64,000 nucleotides of DNA from Cellulophaga sp. Hel_I_12 (GCF_000799565.1 NZ_JUHB01000001.1:1987501-2051500), one strand, 5' to 3'. Positions 28,352 through 36,809 are shown, counted from the first letter of the stretch. The notes: a model not told the origin generated them from the sequence alone. Translations and numbers: made by a program.

Positions 28352-29030
28352 TTTTTGCCGTATTTAGAGTGTTTAAAACCATATGTGTAAAATATTCGGT
28401 TGGTGTTTTAGGTGAATGACAATTTGTGAGTGACGGAAAATGATCTTTCAAGAAAAATTGATGTAATGAACTCTCTAAAACAGTACTTGACAAACTTAAG
28501 GGGTATTCATAACTTGGGTTTAAATTCATGATCATTTCACTAAACCTCGTAACCAATCGCTTATAAATAACATAATACCCATTTTTATTTTCTTGGTCTA
28601 CTTCCTTTGTCAGGTACGATTTTGAATACTCGTTAATAACAATTTTATTTAAAGCTATTTCATTGATATGGGAAAAAGCAGAATCTTCTTCTGTTTGTCG
28701 CGTAATGACTTCAATGGCCTTTACTATTTTCTGCTTTGGATCGGGAATATTATTGGTTGAAAACACCAATTGATATTCTAACCAACCCCAATACCAAGAC
28801 GCCAAATACAATAAAAGTTTATGCTTATTTTCAAAATACCTATAAATTGAACTTTCTGTAGATGCTATTTCGTCACCAAGTTTTTTAAACGTAAATTTCT
28901 CAAATCCCATTTCGTGGATCATTAAGATACTGTGCTGTATAATTTTTTTTCCCAACTCTGACGATTCAGGATCTTTAACGTATATTTTATCATTAATGAT
29001 AATTTTGACAGAATGTATAAGTTGATCCAT
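28344..29030 (-). CDS. TetR/AcrR family transcriptional regulator
   Basis: 228 residues. N-terminal helix-turn-helix at about residues 42-75 with EIASTESSIYRYFENKHKLL, the TetR recognition-helix pattern. The C-terminal ligand-binding part has no assigned type. As first gene of the TetR-ABC-HlyD-TolC-NhaA-YitT series, it most likely controls the whole operon, probably sensing a transported or toxic compound. The start is ATG; a longer basic lead of 27 residues precedes the usual fold. No operator is obvious upstream. Confidence 0.9.
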   Translation of the reverse strand: MDQLIHSVKIIINDKIYVKDPESSELGKKIIQHSILMIHEMGFEKFTFKKLGDEIASTESSIYRYFENKHKLLLYLASWYWGWLEYQLVFSTNNIPDPKQKIVKAIEVITRQTEEDSAFSHINEIALNKIVINEYSKSYLTKEVDQENKNGYYVIYKRLVTRFSEMIMNLNPSYEYPLSLSSTVLESSLHQFFLKDHFPSLTNCHSPKTPTEYFTHMVLNTLNTAKNG

Positions 29031-29171
29031 ATAGTGGCCTTTGAAAAATTAAAACGCTAATTTAATAGTATTACTACTAACAATAGATAGTTTAACTATT
29101 TTTTAACGTAATTCAAGCTGTTTTTTTTGCTGTAAATTTATAAATTTGACAGTAACCATAATAAAACAGCA

Positions 29172-29546
29172 ATGATGATAAAAAATATTTTACTTTCGAT
29201 GGCCTTACTATCTTTTGGTATTTTAAGTGCTCAAAACTCAAGTGCTACAATCGAAGTAGGGACTATACTTCGCCTTTCTGAACCTGTTAGCGACACCTAT
29301 AAACACATAGATTTTCCCAAAAAAAACACTGTCATAAAGCGCGGAGCTATTGCCGATTATACCAGTTTAAAAGGGTTAAAAGTTGTTGTTGATGCGGTAG
29401 AAACAACAAAAAATGGAGAAACCTTGATACATCTTAAAAGAAACGATGGGAAAAATTTTTTCAGATTTTACCCAAAAGTAACCGCTAATTATCAAGAGGC
29501 TTTAAATAGTGGTGAAATACAATTGGTTCCAAAAAATAATAGCTAA
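29172..29546 (+). CDS. Small secreted protein, unknown function
   Basis: 124 residues with a clear signal peptide (MMIKNILLSMALLSFGILSAQ) and a beta-rich mature part containing GTILRLSEP, KKNTVIKRGAIADY and LIHLKRNDGKNFFRFYP. I do not recognise the domain. It is divergent from the TetR operon. A perfect -7 box TAAATTTG (29141-29148) lies 24 bases upstream, and a 14-bp-stem terminator follows, so it is a single-gene unit. Confidence 0.75.
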   Translation: MMIKNILLSMALLSFGILSAQNSSATIEVGTILRLSEPVSDTYKHIDFPKKNTVIKRGAIADYTSLKGLKVVVDAVETTKNGETLIHLKRNDGKNFFRFYPKVTANYQEALNSGEIQLVPKNNS

Positions 29547-29575
29547 TAAAGCTGTTATTTACCGAATCAACTTAA

Positions 29576-29616
29576 AACTAATCCCTACGCTGCCCTTGTA
29601 GGGATTAGTTTTTTTA
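29576..29616 (+). terminator. Strong rho-independent terminator
   Basis: Perfect 14-base arms aaactaatccctac (29576-29589) and gtagggattagttt (29599-29612), nine-base loop, T run to 29616. Confidence 0.92.
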
Positions 29617-29659
29617 TAATACATAAAACATCTTGTATCCTGTTGAATCAATATAAATC

Positions 29660-29971
29660 ATGATTTTATCTCAAAAAAATACCCTTACTCAAGATATTAC
29701 AGAAGCTAAAAAACAAGGTTTTATTTTAGAATTTTACTACAGAGATTTTAAAATTTATGCTCGTAATACAGATAAAGTTTATGATAAGAATGATTGCCTC
29801 TTAATAGAATATTGCCGACACGAAGGAATGTCTGATCCTGGCGATGCTTCTATTTTGTTTTTAATTGCCTGTAATGATGGCAGCAAAGGACATTTAATTA
29901 GCGGGTACGGAATATATGCTGATTCAGAAGTTATCGATTTTGTTTTATCATTAAAAAAACAGACTAAATAA
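29660..29971 (+). CDS. Conserved small cytoplasmic protein
   Basis: 103 residues, no signal peptide. The pattern CRHEGMSDPGDASILFLIACNDGSKG followed by a GYGIYAD segment is like a Bacteroidota family of about 100 residues that databases sometimes mislabel as a phosphoribosylpyrophosphate synthetase. The length is far too short for that enzyme. Ten bases separate it from the next gene, so they are probably co-transcribed. Function unknown. Confidence 0.65.
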   Translation: MILSQKNTLTQDITEAKKQGFILEFYYRDFKIYARNTDKVYDKNDCLLIEYCRHEGMSDPGDASILFLIACNDGSKGHLISGYGIYADSEVIDFVLSLKKQTK

Positions 29972-29981
29972 TAGTATAAAT

Positions 29982-30290
29982 ATGATTTTAGTACACATTA
30001 TTACTAATGATAAATTACAAGCCCTAGAAATAGTACATCTATTAACGCTTGAAAAATTAATATCAAATGCTATTGTCTCAAAAAAAATGATGTATGAGTA
30101 TAAAGATGAGCTTATAAAAAAAAAGCAGTTTTTAATTATAGGACAAACAAAAGGCTTATTATTTAAGTTAATTAATGAAAAATTAAGTACTAATTATCTC
30201 CAAAGTATGCCCATACTTTATGCAGTACCCATAATTTATATGGACGAAAACCAAACCCATTATATTCGGCAGCATACAGCAAAAGTTTAA
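29982..30290 (+). CDS. Small protein, possibly CutA-like
   Basis: 102 residues. The layout (LVHIITNDKLQALEIVHLL near the start, YEYKDELIKKKQFLIIGQTK in the middle, VPIIYMDENQTHYIRQH at the end) loosely follows the ferredoxin-like CutA1 family: beta strand, helix, beta-hairpin, helix, final strand with a conserved Pro. The metal-binding His/Cys of CutA are not evident. I regard the assignment as a hypothesis; otherwise a hypothetical cytoplasmic protein co-transcribed with the preceding gene. Confidence 0.55.
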   Translation: MILVHIITNDKLQALEIVHLLTLEKLISNAIVSKKMMYEYKDELIKKKQFLIIGQTKGLLFKLINEKLSTNYLQSMPILYAVPIIYMDENQTHYIRQHTAKV

Positions 30291-30354
30291 AAAAATACTC
30301 TTCTTCCAAAATTAATAATCTACCTTAGTTTAAAGGTATTTTAGAGAAAAAAAA

Positions 30355-30918
30355 ATGGAAAAACAAAGGTGTGGATGGTGTAAAGGAGATTTGCTCTACG
30401 AAGAATATCACGATATGGAATGGGGAGTTCCGGTTAAAGATGATGATACATTATTTGAGTTTTTAATTCTAGAAACGTTCCAAGCTGGTTTAAGTTGGAT
30501 TACCATTCTTAAAAAACGCGAAAATTTCAGAGCTGCCTTGGATCAATTTAGTTACAAAAAAATTTCAGCCTACAACGAACATAAAATAGCCTCCTTATTA
30601 GAAAATAAAGGTATTGTAAGGAATAAACTAAAATTAAAAGCCACTGTTAGCAACGCACAAGCTTTTATGCATATTCAAAAGGAATTTGGTAGTTTTCAGA
30701 ATTATATTTGGGGTTTTATAAATCATAAGCCCATTAAAAATAAAGTTAAAAATTATAAAGATATACCACCAAATACCGCACTATCTGACGTCATTAGTAA
30801 AGACCTAAAAAAAAGAGGGTTCAAGTTTGTTGGCAGTACCGTTATCTATGCTCACATGCAGGCGACTGGAATGGTAAATGATCATGAAATTAATTGTTTT
30901 AGGTATGATGAAGTTTAA
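30355..30918 (+). CDS. tag: DNA-3-methyladenine glycosylase I
   Basis: 187 residues, standard length. Excises 3-methyladenine from alkylated DNA. Typical blocks: RCGWCKGDLLYEEYHDMEWG at residues 4-23, including the zinc-binding Cys and His, then TFQAGLSWITILKKRENFR and the C-terminal KKRGFKFVGSTVIYAHMQA followed by GMVNDHEINCF with the zinc ligands (HxxxC). All key residues present. The next gene begins inside its 3' end. Confidence 0.97.
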   Translation: MEKQRCGWCKGDLLYEEYHDMEWGVPVKDDDTLFEFLILETFQAGLSWITILKKRENFRAALDQFSYKKISAYNEHKIASLLENKGIVRNKLKLKATVSNAQAFMHIQKEFGSFQNYIWGFINHKPIKNKVKNYKDIPPNTALSDVISKDLKKRGFKFVGSTVIYAHMQATGMVNDHEINCFRYDEV

Positions 30919-31483
30919 ATTTTTAGGAGTCCTCTTTTTTTTAGTGACTATAACTACCACCGCTCAGGTAAAATATGAACGTGAATTCCGGATTAAAAAA
31001 TCACAATTCCCAGCAATAGCGCATCAAGTTTTAAAAAATAATTTACAAGGTGCAAAGCGACTTAAATTTTACAAAGAAATTGATAGCACCAACATCAGCT
31101 ATGAAGCAAAATTTAAAAAAAGTCGGCTTTGGTATAGCATAGAGTTCAATAAAGAAGGCGTTTTAGAGGATATTGAAATCACCATTAATGAGGTTGACAT
31201 CCCCAATGAAACTTTTGATAAAATTCATCACTTTTTAACTACTAATTTCATCTCCTATAAAATCAAAAAAATACAACAGCAGTATGTAAATAATGGGGAT
31301 GAGGCTAAGGTAATAAAAGATGCTTTTCAAAATTTAATGCTACCCTATATAAATTACGAAATTATGTGCAGTGGAAAAAAAGATAAGGCCTATCAAGATT
31401 TTGAAATCTTATTTAATTCCGAAGGAATTTTTAAATCGATTAGAAAATCATTACCTGCAAATTATGACCATGTGCTGTATTAA
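30905..31483 (+). CDS. Secreted protein, PepSY-like, unknown function
   Basis: 192 residues from the chosen ATG, which overlaps the tag stop by 14 bases and opens directly with a signal peptide (MMKFKFLGVLFFLVTITTTAQ). An upstream in-frame ATG would add unlikely residues. The mature part has REFRIKKSQFPAIAHQVL and two segments of the form SYEAKFKKSRLWYSIEF, reminiscent of PepSY-like periplasmic domains. No catalytic motif. The next gene starts within its last codons, giving a tightly packed operon. Confidence 0.65.
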   Translation: MMKFKFLGVLFFLVTITTTAQVKYEREFRIKKSQFPAIAHQVLKNNLQGAKRLKFYKEIDSTNISYEAKFKKSRLWYSIEFNKEGVLEDIEITINEVDIPNETFDKIHHFLTTNFISYKIKKIQQQYVNNGDEAKVIKDAFQNLMLPYINYEIMCSGKKDKAYQDFEILFNSEGIFKSIRKSLPANYDHVLY

Positions 31484-32153
31484 AAAACATATTTTTTTTG
31501 GTTTTTTTTTGACAGGATTTTTATCATTTGCTCAAGAAAATTTTACGGGCTATCTAGAGCCCTCTGTTGCCATAAATTATAAGGTCAAGGCTACTTATTC
31601 TCATAATTTTACATTTTCAAACAGAAGCTATTTTTTTAATAACGAAGCCTATCAACTTAAAACTCGGCAAATTGACATAGCGCATTTTTCTGATTTAAAA
31701 ATAAAATCAAATCAAAGTATTGCTTTAGGAGTTCAATACCGATTTAGAGATAATTTTGAACCTGATCGAGAAAATGAATTGCGATTAACTCAACAGTATA
31801 ACAGCACTTTTAAATCCAGAAACATACGTTTTGGTCATCGGTTGCGGAGCGAACAAAGAATTCAAACCTCATTAACAACGCATCGATTTAGGTATAGATT
31901 TGCCCTTGATTTTCCGCTTCAAGGAGAAAATTTGGATATGGGTGAAACCTATTTGGTAGGTTCAACAGAAAGCTTGTTAAGCGTTGCAAAAGCCACTAGA
32001 CCAAGTTTTGACCAGCGAATTACTACTCATATTGGGTATTTTTTGTCCGCATCCATAAAAATACAAGCAGGTATGGAATACCGGTTAGAAAACTACAATC
32101 AAGAAACAGAAAGAGTTTTATTTGTAACCTCCTCTTTAATCTTAGCTTTGTAG
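31464..32153 (+). CDS. DUF2490-like outer-membrane protein
   Basis: 229 residues. The start is placed at an ATG that overlaps the previous gene by 20 bases and opens a signal peptide (CCIKKHIFFGFFLTGFLSFAQ); a longer frame exists but lacks a signal. The mature chain consists of alternating beta-strand patterns (RFGHRLRSEQRIQ, THRFRYRFALDFPL) and ends FVTSSLILAL, like DUF2490 outer-membrane barrels of Bacteroidota. Function unknown. It converges with aat and overlaps it by 12 bases. Confidence 0.7.
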   Translation: MTMCCIKKHIFFGFFLTGFLSFAQENFTGYLEPSVAINYKVKATYSHNFTFSNRSYFFNNEAYQLKTRQIDIAHFSDLKIKSNQSIALGVQYRFRDNFEPDRENELRLTQQYNSTFKSRNIRFGHRLRSEQRIQTSLTTHRFRYRFALDFPLQGENLDMGETYLVGSTESLLSVAKATRPSFDQRITTHIGYFLSASIKIQAGMEYRLENYNQETERVLFVTSSLILAL

Positions 32154-32804
32154 TAGTTCTATAAACACTTTTCTTGGAATCTCTTCCGCTCCTAAACTTT
32201 TCAAGTGCGAGGTGTATATTTGACAATCAATAAGCTGGTAGCTTTTTGCATGTAACTCTTGGGCTAAATTTATGAATGCAAATTTTGAGGCATTAGCCAC
32301 CAAACTAAACATACTTTCTCCACAAAAAACATGACCCAGATCTATACCGTAAAGTCCGCCCACCAAGCGGTCATTTTCCCAAACTTCATAAGAATGCGCG
32401 ATACCCATTTCATGTAGTTTTAGGTATGCACTTTTTATGTTATTAGTAATCCAGGTACCTTCTTGATTTTTCCTTTGAATTTTTGAACAGTGCTCAATAA
32501 CAGTAGTAAAACAGCTATTTTTAGTTAGGGTAAACTGATTACTTCTAATCACTTTACGCATTGTTTTTGATATTTTTATCTTTTCGGGAAATAAAACCAT
32601 TCGTGGGTTTGGACACCACCAAAGTATCAGCGAATCTTCATTAAACCAAGGGAATATACCACTTTTATAGGCTAATATTAAACGCTCAGGAGATAAATCG
32701 CCACCTACAGCTAATAAACCCTCGGCATTGGCATGCTCAACAGTCGGAAATTTTAAGGCCTCTGATAGAAAATAAATAGGTTTATGATGTTGCTTATTTT
32801 TCAA
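32142..32804 (-). CDS. aat: Leucyl/phenylalanyl-tRNA-protein transferase
   Basis: 220 residues. Transfers Leu or Phe from aminoacyl-tRNA to N-terminal Arg/Lys of proteins, marking them for ClpAP degradation (N-degron pathway). Signatures: GIFPWFNEDSLILWWCPNPR near residue 50 (FPW followed by WWSP-like PNPR), SYEVWENDRLVGGLYGIDLG and FCGESMFSLVANASK. All are conserved in Aat. Single gene, 3' end overlapping the outer-membrane gene. Confidence 0.97.
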   Translation of the reverse strand: MKNKQHHKPIYFLSEALKFPTVEHANAEGLLAVGGDLSPERLILAYKSGIFPWFNEDSLILWWCPNPRMVLFPEKIKISKTMRKVIRSNQFTLTKNSCFTTVIEHCSKIQRKNQEGTWITNNIKSAYLKLHEMGIAHSYEVWENDRLVGGLYGIDLGHVFCGESMFSLVANASKFAFINLAQELHAKSYQLIDCQIYTSHLKSLGAEEIPRKVFIELLQS

Positions 32805-32840
32805 TTCAATGATTTCAAGTTAAAATACGAAAGAACTACA

Positions 32841-32879
32841 AAACAAAAAAGACCTAATCATCAAAAAAATGAATAGGTC
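32841..32879 (-). terminator. Terminator after the DUF3127 gene
   Basis: Arms gaccta (32851-32856) and taggtc (32874-32879) with an inner tcat/atga pairing; on the minus strand it is followed by a T-rich run. Thirty-odd bases after the stop. Confidence 0.7.
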
Positions 32880-32910
32880 CTATAAAAAATAGTGTTTGCT
32901 TTATTGACGT

Positions 32911-33324
32911 TTAAAAAGGTAAATCGTCGTGATCTTCCTCGTTTAAATTATCCGCTGCCTCAAAAGAACTCATAGGTGGTACGGGTGGCATTCCTGCTGT
33001 ATTTGGAACATCTGATTGTACATTTTCAATTCTCCAGCCTTGGATAGCGTTAAAATATTTGGTTTCTCCCTGAGGATTAACCCATTCTCTACCTCTTAAA
33101 TTAATACCTACTTTCACTGACTGCCCAACCGTGGTTGCGTTTAACAAATCACATTTATCTTGGATAAATTCTACCAATATATGTTGCGGATACTGTTCTT
33201 CTGTGGTTACTACCAATTCTCTTTTTCTAAAACCGTTGTTGCCAATCGCTTGGGTTTCTCCAACCATTTTTACTTTTCCTTGTACTTCCATTTTGTCTTT
33301 TAATTTGATAATAATACCTTCCAA
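32911..33324 (-). CDS. DUF3127 OB-fold protein with SSB-like C-terminal tail
   Basis: 137 residues. Residues 1-105 form an OB-type beta barrel (EVQGKVKMVGETQAIGNNGFRKRELVV split over strands; KVGINLRGREWVNPQGE), as in DUF3127 proteins. The end is a Pro-rich linker and EEDHDDLPF. This acidic tail is nearly the same as the DDLPF tip of the true SSB in this window (61323-61787), which docks DNA-repair partners. It overlaps the start of the flavin reductase gene end by 25 bases, so the two share a transcript. Probably cytoplasmic; nucleic-acid binding is inferred. Confidence 0.85.
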   Translation of the reverse strand: MEGIIIKLKDKMEVQGKVKMVGETQAIGNNGFRKRELVVTTEEQYPQHILVEFIQDKCDLLNATTVGQSVKVGINLRGREWVNPQGETKYFNAIQGWRIENVQSDVPNTAGMPPVPPMSSFEAADNLNEEDHDDLPF

Positions 33325-34181
33325 GCGGAAAGTACGTTATTTTTATGTAAATATTCTTGTGCTTTTTGATGTAATTTTGTTTTATCATTGGCACTAACCA
33401 ATGACTTCAATTCCTTATTGGAGGCCACAAAATCGTTAACTTCTTCTAAACTAGGAATTTTTTCGATATTTGCCAACATCCCCAAGTCATTTCCTGTTAA
33501 AACCTTACTCAATTTTATACTATCAGGCAAAGCATCTACACCAATACCATGTGTTGAAAGTGGTTTTGGCACTTCAAAAAGACCCAAATTGGCCCTACTA
33601 TACCAGTTGCCTCCCATCCGCGCTACCAAATCTATTTTATGCTGATCGATACTTCCATTCTCATCTAAAATGGCCTTAGCTATATGCACTTTTACTACTT
33701 CACAGAAAACTAAATTCCCTGCACCACCTTCGGCACCTAAAGCTTCTACTTTAGTGACCTTACATTCGAACTGAACTGGAGCTTCTGCCACTCGAAATGG
33801 CGCCACCAAATCAGAAGCTAGCATCGTTAATCCGGCTTTTATAAATTCATTTTCGCCCTCAGGATATTCTGTACTCGCTAAAGACATTTGTTGCACCATT
33901 GCAAAGTCAACGACATTGATAACAACTTCTTTTGTTTTTAATACATTTTCTAAGGTATGTTTTGTGGTATTATCACGCACCCTTCTCGCAGGAGAAAATA
34001 GTAATATAGGTGGGTTGGCACTAAACACATTAAAAAAACTAAAAGGAGAAAGGTTTGGTCTACCTTCATCATCCATAGTACTTGCAAAGGCAATTGGCCT
34101 AGGCCCAATAGCACCCAGAAGATAGCCATGTAGTTTTGCTGTTGCAAGCTCCTTTGGCAACACTGAAATCATTTCTAGCAT
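33300..34181 (-). CDS. Flavin reductase family protein (FMN-binding split barrel)
   Basis: 293 residues from the chosen ATG. The N-terminal domain (about 10-200) has GYLLGAIGPRPIAFASTMD and PFSFFNVFSANPPILLFSP, typical of flavin reductase-like split barrels that bind FMN; the C-terminal 90 residues are helical. An ATG 18 bases upstream exists, but a -7 promoter box (TACTTTTG on the minus strand, 34197-34190) lies just inside that longer frame, so translation more likely starts at 34181. The oxidation partner is unknown. The 3' end overlaps DUF3127. Confidence 0.85.
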   Translation of the reverse strand: MLEMISVLPKELATAKLHGYLLGAIGPRPIAFASTMDDEGRPNLSPFSFFNVFSANPPILLFSPARRVRDNTTKHTLENVLKTKEVVINVVDFAMVQQMSLASTEYPEGENEFIKAGLTMLASDLVAPFRVAEAPVQFECKVTKVEALGAEGGAGNLVFCEVVKVHIAKAILDENGSIDQHKIDLVARMGGNWYSRANLGLFEVPKPLSTHGIGVDALPDSIKLSKVLTGNDLGMLANIEKIPSLEEVNDFVASNKELKSLVSANDKTKLHQKAQEYLHKNNVLSAWKVLLSN

Positions 34182-34294
34182 AGGTGTACAAAAGTACATA
34201 AATTAGTTCCAGAAATGAAAATTGCGAGTTTATTTCCATAGAATATCTTTAAACAAAATGCGTTATATTGTAACACTATTCAGTACGTATTGAA

Positions 34295-35443
34295 ATGAAC
34301 TTTAACCCCGATAAAAAAACGACCACTATATTACTACAAATAACATCTTTTGTTATTGTTAGTTTAATACTTTGGAACACCAATAGTTTCTTTAAAAAAT
34401 TTAAAGAAGAAGAACGTAACAAAATGGTGATTTGGGCTTCTGCTCAAGCCGAAATTTTACAATCATCTGAGGATAGAGATTTGGGCGACTTACCTGTTGT
34501 TGTTTTGAAAAACAATGAATCTACACCCATGATTTTGGTCAATAGAGATGGGGCCATTAAAGTTAGTAATATGCCTAAACAGGTAGCCACGGATACTATT
34601 TTAGTTCAAAAAAAAATAAAGAAATTTGAAAGTGAAAATACCCCAATTAAAATTGATTACAAAGGGGAAGATTTAGCCACGCTATACTATGGAAACTCTG
34701 AGGTTTTAAATAAATTAAAATACTATCCCATTGCGCTTTTATTAATTATTTTTCTTTTTGGCGCGGTAATTTATTTCTTCTTTAAAACCAATAAAGCTTC
34801 AGAGCAGAATAAACTTTGGGCGGGCATGGCCAAAGAAACTGCACATCAAATTGGCACCCCCTTAACGTCCCTTTTGGGATGGAACGAACTTTTAAAAGCT
34901 GAAAATATTAGTCCGACAATCACCGATGAAATTCAAAAAGATATTTCCAGATTAGAAACCATTACAGATCGTTTTTCAAAAATTGGATCCTTACCTAATT
35001 TAGAAACCCATGATATTGTGGCAGAAACAAAAAACGCTTTTGACTACCTTCAACTGCGAAGTTCTAAATTAATAGTATTTTCATTTGATACTAAGGTTGA
35101 AAACATGCTTGTGCTACTGAACAAACCATTATACCAATGGACCATAGAAAACTTAGTAAAAAATGGTATTGATGCCATGCGTGGCAAAGGAAGTATTAGC
35201 ATTGAAATTTTAAAAGAAGGCAATAATGCCGTAATTTTAGTTTCTGATACAGGTCATGGTATTTTAAAGAAAGAATTTCAGGCTATTTTTAATCCGGGCG
35301 TTACCACTAAAAAAAGAGGATGGGGCCTTGGTTTGTCTTTAGTAAAACGAATTGTTGAAGAATACCATAATGGAAAAATAAAAGTACTGTCTTCTAGTAA
35401 AGAAGGCACCATTATGAAGATGACGTTTAAATTGAAAAGTTAG
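34295..35443 (+). CDS. Sensor histidine kinase
   Basis: 382 residues. Two membrane helices (about 11-30 and 145-163) flank a roughly 110-residue periplasmic domain with no cysteine. The cytoplasmic part has a dimerisation helix with the phospho-acceptor His184 in AKETAHQIGTPLTSLLGW and the ATPase domain with N-box Asn290 (ENLVKNGIDA), G1 DTGHGI near 318, and GWGLGLSLVKRIVEEY. A HAMP domain is not apparent. No response regulator is adjacent, so the partner must be elsewhere. The next gene starts 3 bases after the stop. Signal unknown. Confidence 0.93.
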   Translation: MNFNPDKKTTTILLQITSFVIVSLILWNTNSFFKKFKEEERNKMVIWASAQAEILQSSEDRDLGDLPVVVLKNNESTPMILVNRDGAIKVSNMPKQVATDTILVQKKIKKFESENTPIKIDYKGEDLATLYYGNSEVLNKLKYYPIALLLIIFLFGAVIYFFFKTNKASEQNKLWAGMAKETAHQIGTPLTSLLGWNELLKAENISPTITDEIQKDISRLETITDRFSKIGSLPNLETHDIVAETKNAFDYLQLRSSKLIVFSFDTKVENMLVLLNKPLYQWTIENLVKNGIDAMRGKGSISIEILKEGNNAVILVSDTGHGILKKEFQAIFNPGVTTKKRGWGLGLSLVKRIVEEYHNGKIKVLSSSKEGTIMKMTFKLKS

Positions 35444-35446
35444 GTT

Positions 35447-35806
35447 ATGGCAGAGATTAAATTAGAATTGATTAAAGAAGCAGAACTTACCAATAACTGT
35501 CCTGAGTGCTTTAATCAAGAACTAAAGCTATCGTTTTATCAAAAACATTCGTATGGGAAATTTGTTCATAAAATTACGGATGAAGTTTCTTCAGAAATTA
35601 AGTGCAAAACTTGTCATAATGCCATTTACCCTGTTTCTTGGACCCCTGATATAGAACGTGTTTACGAGTATTATAAAAAAACCGCAATCCCAGTTGAGCC
35701 AGCCGTGAAATACACACGTAGCTTGTATATTATAATATTACTCCTGATTGTTTTAGTGGCTGCTAGCGTTTATATTTTACTAAATCGGGAATTATTCACG
35801 AGTTAA
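35447..35806 (+). CDS. Small protein with zinc-ribbon-like cysteines and C-terminal anchor
   Basis: 119 residues. CPEC near residue 18 and CKTC near residue 52 are spaced as in a zinc ribbon, and one membrane helix closes the protein (about 92-112), with few residues after it. So the zinc-ribbon part is predicted to face the cytoplasm, tail-anchored. It lies 3 bases behind the histidine kinase and is probably translated from the same mRNA; a partner role with the kinase is possible but unproven. Family not recognised by name. Confidence 0.65.
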   Translation: MAEIKLELIKEAELTNNCPECFNQELKLSFYQKHSYGKFVHKITDEVSSEIKCKTCHNAIYPVSWTPDIERVYEYYKKTAIPVEPAVKYTRSLYIIILLLIVLVAASVYILLNRELFTS

Positions 35807-35819
35807 GAACTATAAAGGT

Positions 35820-36209
35820 CTAAAGTTCAGCTTTTATTTTTGCTGCAATAGCTTCAAACTCTTCTCTGGAGAAAGAAACTTTCTGCTGAAACGTAGCATC
35901 TTTCATATCGTTTAAAGGAATAAGATGCACGTGAACATGAGGTACTTCAAGACCAATAACCGTCATCCCAACACGTTTACATTGAATCGCTTTTTCTAAG
36001 GCGATACCGATTTTTCTAGAAAAAGCCATTAAGCCTGTATAGGTAGCCTCATCTAAATCCATAATTTTATTGACTTCCTTTTTGGGAATACAAAGCGTGT
36101 GGCCTTTCGCATTAGGGTTTATGTCTAAAAAAGCAAAGAAATTTTCGTCTTCTGCTATTTTGTAGGATGGTATTTCTCCAGAAATTATTTTAGTGAAAAT
36201 ACTTGCCAT
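35820..36209 (-). CDS. HIT family nucleotide-binding protein
   Basis: 129 residues. The histidine triad VPHVHVHLIP is near residue 95, preceded by FFAFLDINPNAKGHTLCIPK, the typical N-terminal half of HINT-like hydrolases (adenosine 5'-phosphoramidase type). All three histidines are present. Ten bases downstream of greA on the same strand, an arrangement common in Flavobacteriaceae. Cytoplasmic. Confidence 0.95.
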   Translation of the reverse strand: MASIFTKIISGEIPSYKIAEDENFFAFLDINPNAKGHTLCIPKKEVNKIMDLDEATYTGLMAFSRKIGIALEKAIQCKRVGMTVIGLEVPHVHVHLIPLNDMKDATFQQKVSFSREEFEAIAAKIKAEL

Positions 36210-36219
36210 AATACGCTAC

Positions 36220-36696
36220 TTAAGATCTTGTAATTTCTAGAATCTCCAATTTCAAAACTCCGTTTGGAATGGTAATTTCTGCCACATCGCCTACTTTTTT
36301 ACCTAATAATCCTTTTCCGATTGGAGAGTTCACTGAAATTTTCCCTGTTTTTAAATCAGCTTCGCTTTCTGCCACCAAGGTATATTTTACCTCGGCATTA
36401 TTGTTGTGATTTTTAAGCTTCACGGTAGAAAGCACTAAAGCCTTTGAGGTATCTAGTTGTGATTCATCAATCAGTCTCGCGTTGGCATAAACATCCTCTA
36501 ATTTAGCAATTCTAAGCTCCAGCAAACCTTGCGCCTCTTTAGCTGCATCATATTCCGCATTTTCGGATAAATCTCCTTTATCCCTAGCTTCGGCTATATC
36601 CCTAGACGCTTTTGGACGCTCTACATCTTTTAATTGATTAAGTTCATCTCTCAATTTTTTTAATCCTTCTGCGGTATAGTAAGATGTTGTACTCAT
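36220..36696 (-). CDS. greA: Transcription elongation factor GreA
   Basis: 158 residues from the ATG giving MSTTSYYTAEGLKKLRDEL; a longer upstream frame exists but the family begins here. GreA enters the secondary channel of RNA polymerase to stimulate cleavage of backtracked RNA. The N-terminal coiled coil has GDLSENAEYDAAKEAQGLLE, with the acidic tip residues (D and E of GDLSENAEY). The C-terminal FKBP-like domain ends VLKLEILEI. An inverted repeat overlaps the predicted transcript start upstream. Confidence 0.97.
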   Translation of the reverse strand: MSTTSYYTAEGLKKLRDELNQLKDVERPKASRDIAEARDKGDLSENAEYDAAKEAQGLLELRIAKLEDVYANARLIDESQLDTSKALVLSTVKLKNHNNNAEVKYTLVAESEADLKTGKISVNSPIGKGLLGKKVGDVAEITIPNGVLKLEILEITRS

Positions 36697-36721
36697 GATT
36701 CTGCGTTTTTGTAAAATACGA

Positions 36722-36759
36722 AAATCCTCTTTTTTTCTAGAGGATTTAAGACAAATATA
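36722..36759 (-). promoter_or_regulatory. greA -7 box and transcript-start hairpin
   Basis: Minus strand TATATTTG (36759-36752) fits TAnnTTTG. The inverted repeat aaatcctct (36722-36730)/agaggattt (36739-36747) begins about 5 bases further, right where transcription should start, so the greA mRNA would open with a nine-base-pair stem-loop. Confidence 0.55.
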
Positions 36760-36809
36760 CATTTTTTTTGTTCAACTTTGTGGGTGTATTCATAAAATAC
36801 AAAGTTGTT

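Noticed and set aside
29982..30290. Firm assignment as CutA
   Set aside because: Only the general strand-helix order fits; the metal-binding residues were not found, so it was kept as a hypothesis.
30878..30904. Upstream ATG for the secreted PepSY-like gene
   Set aside because: It would put extra residues before a good signal peptide; the ATG at 30905 is preferred.
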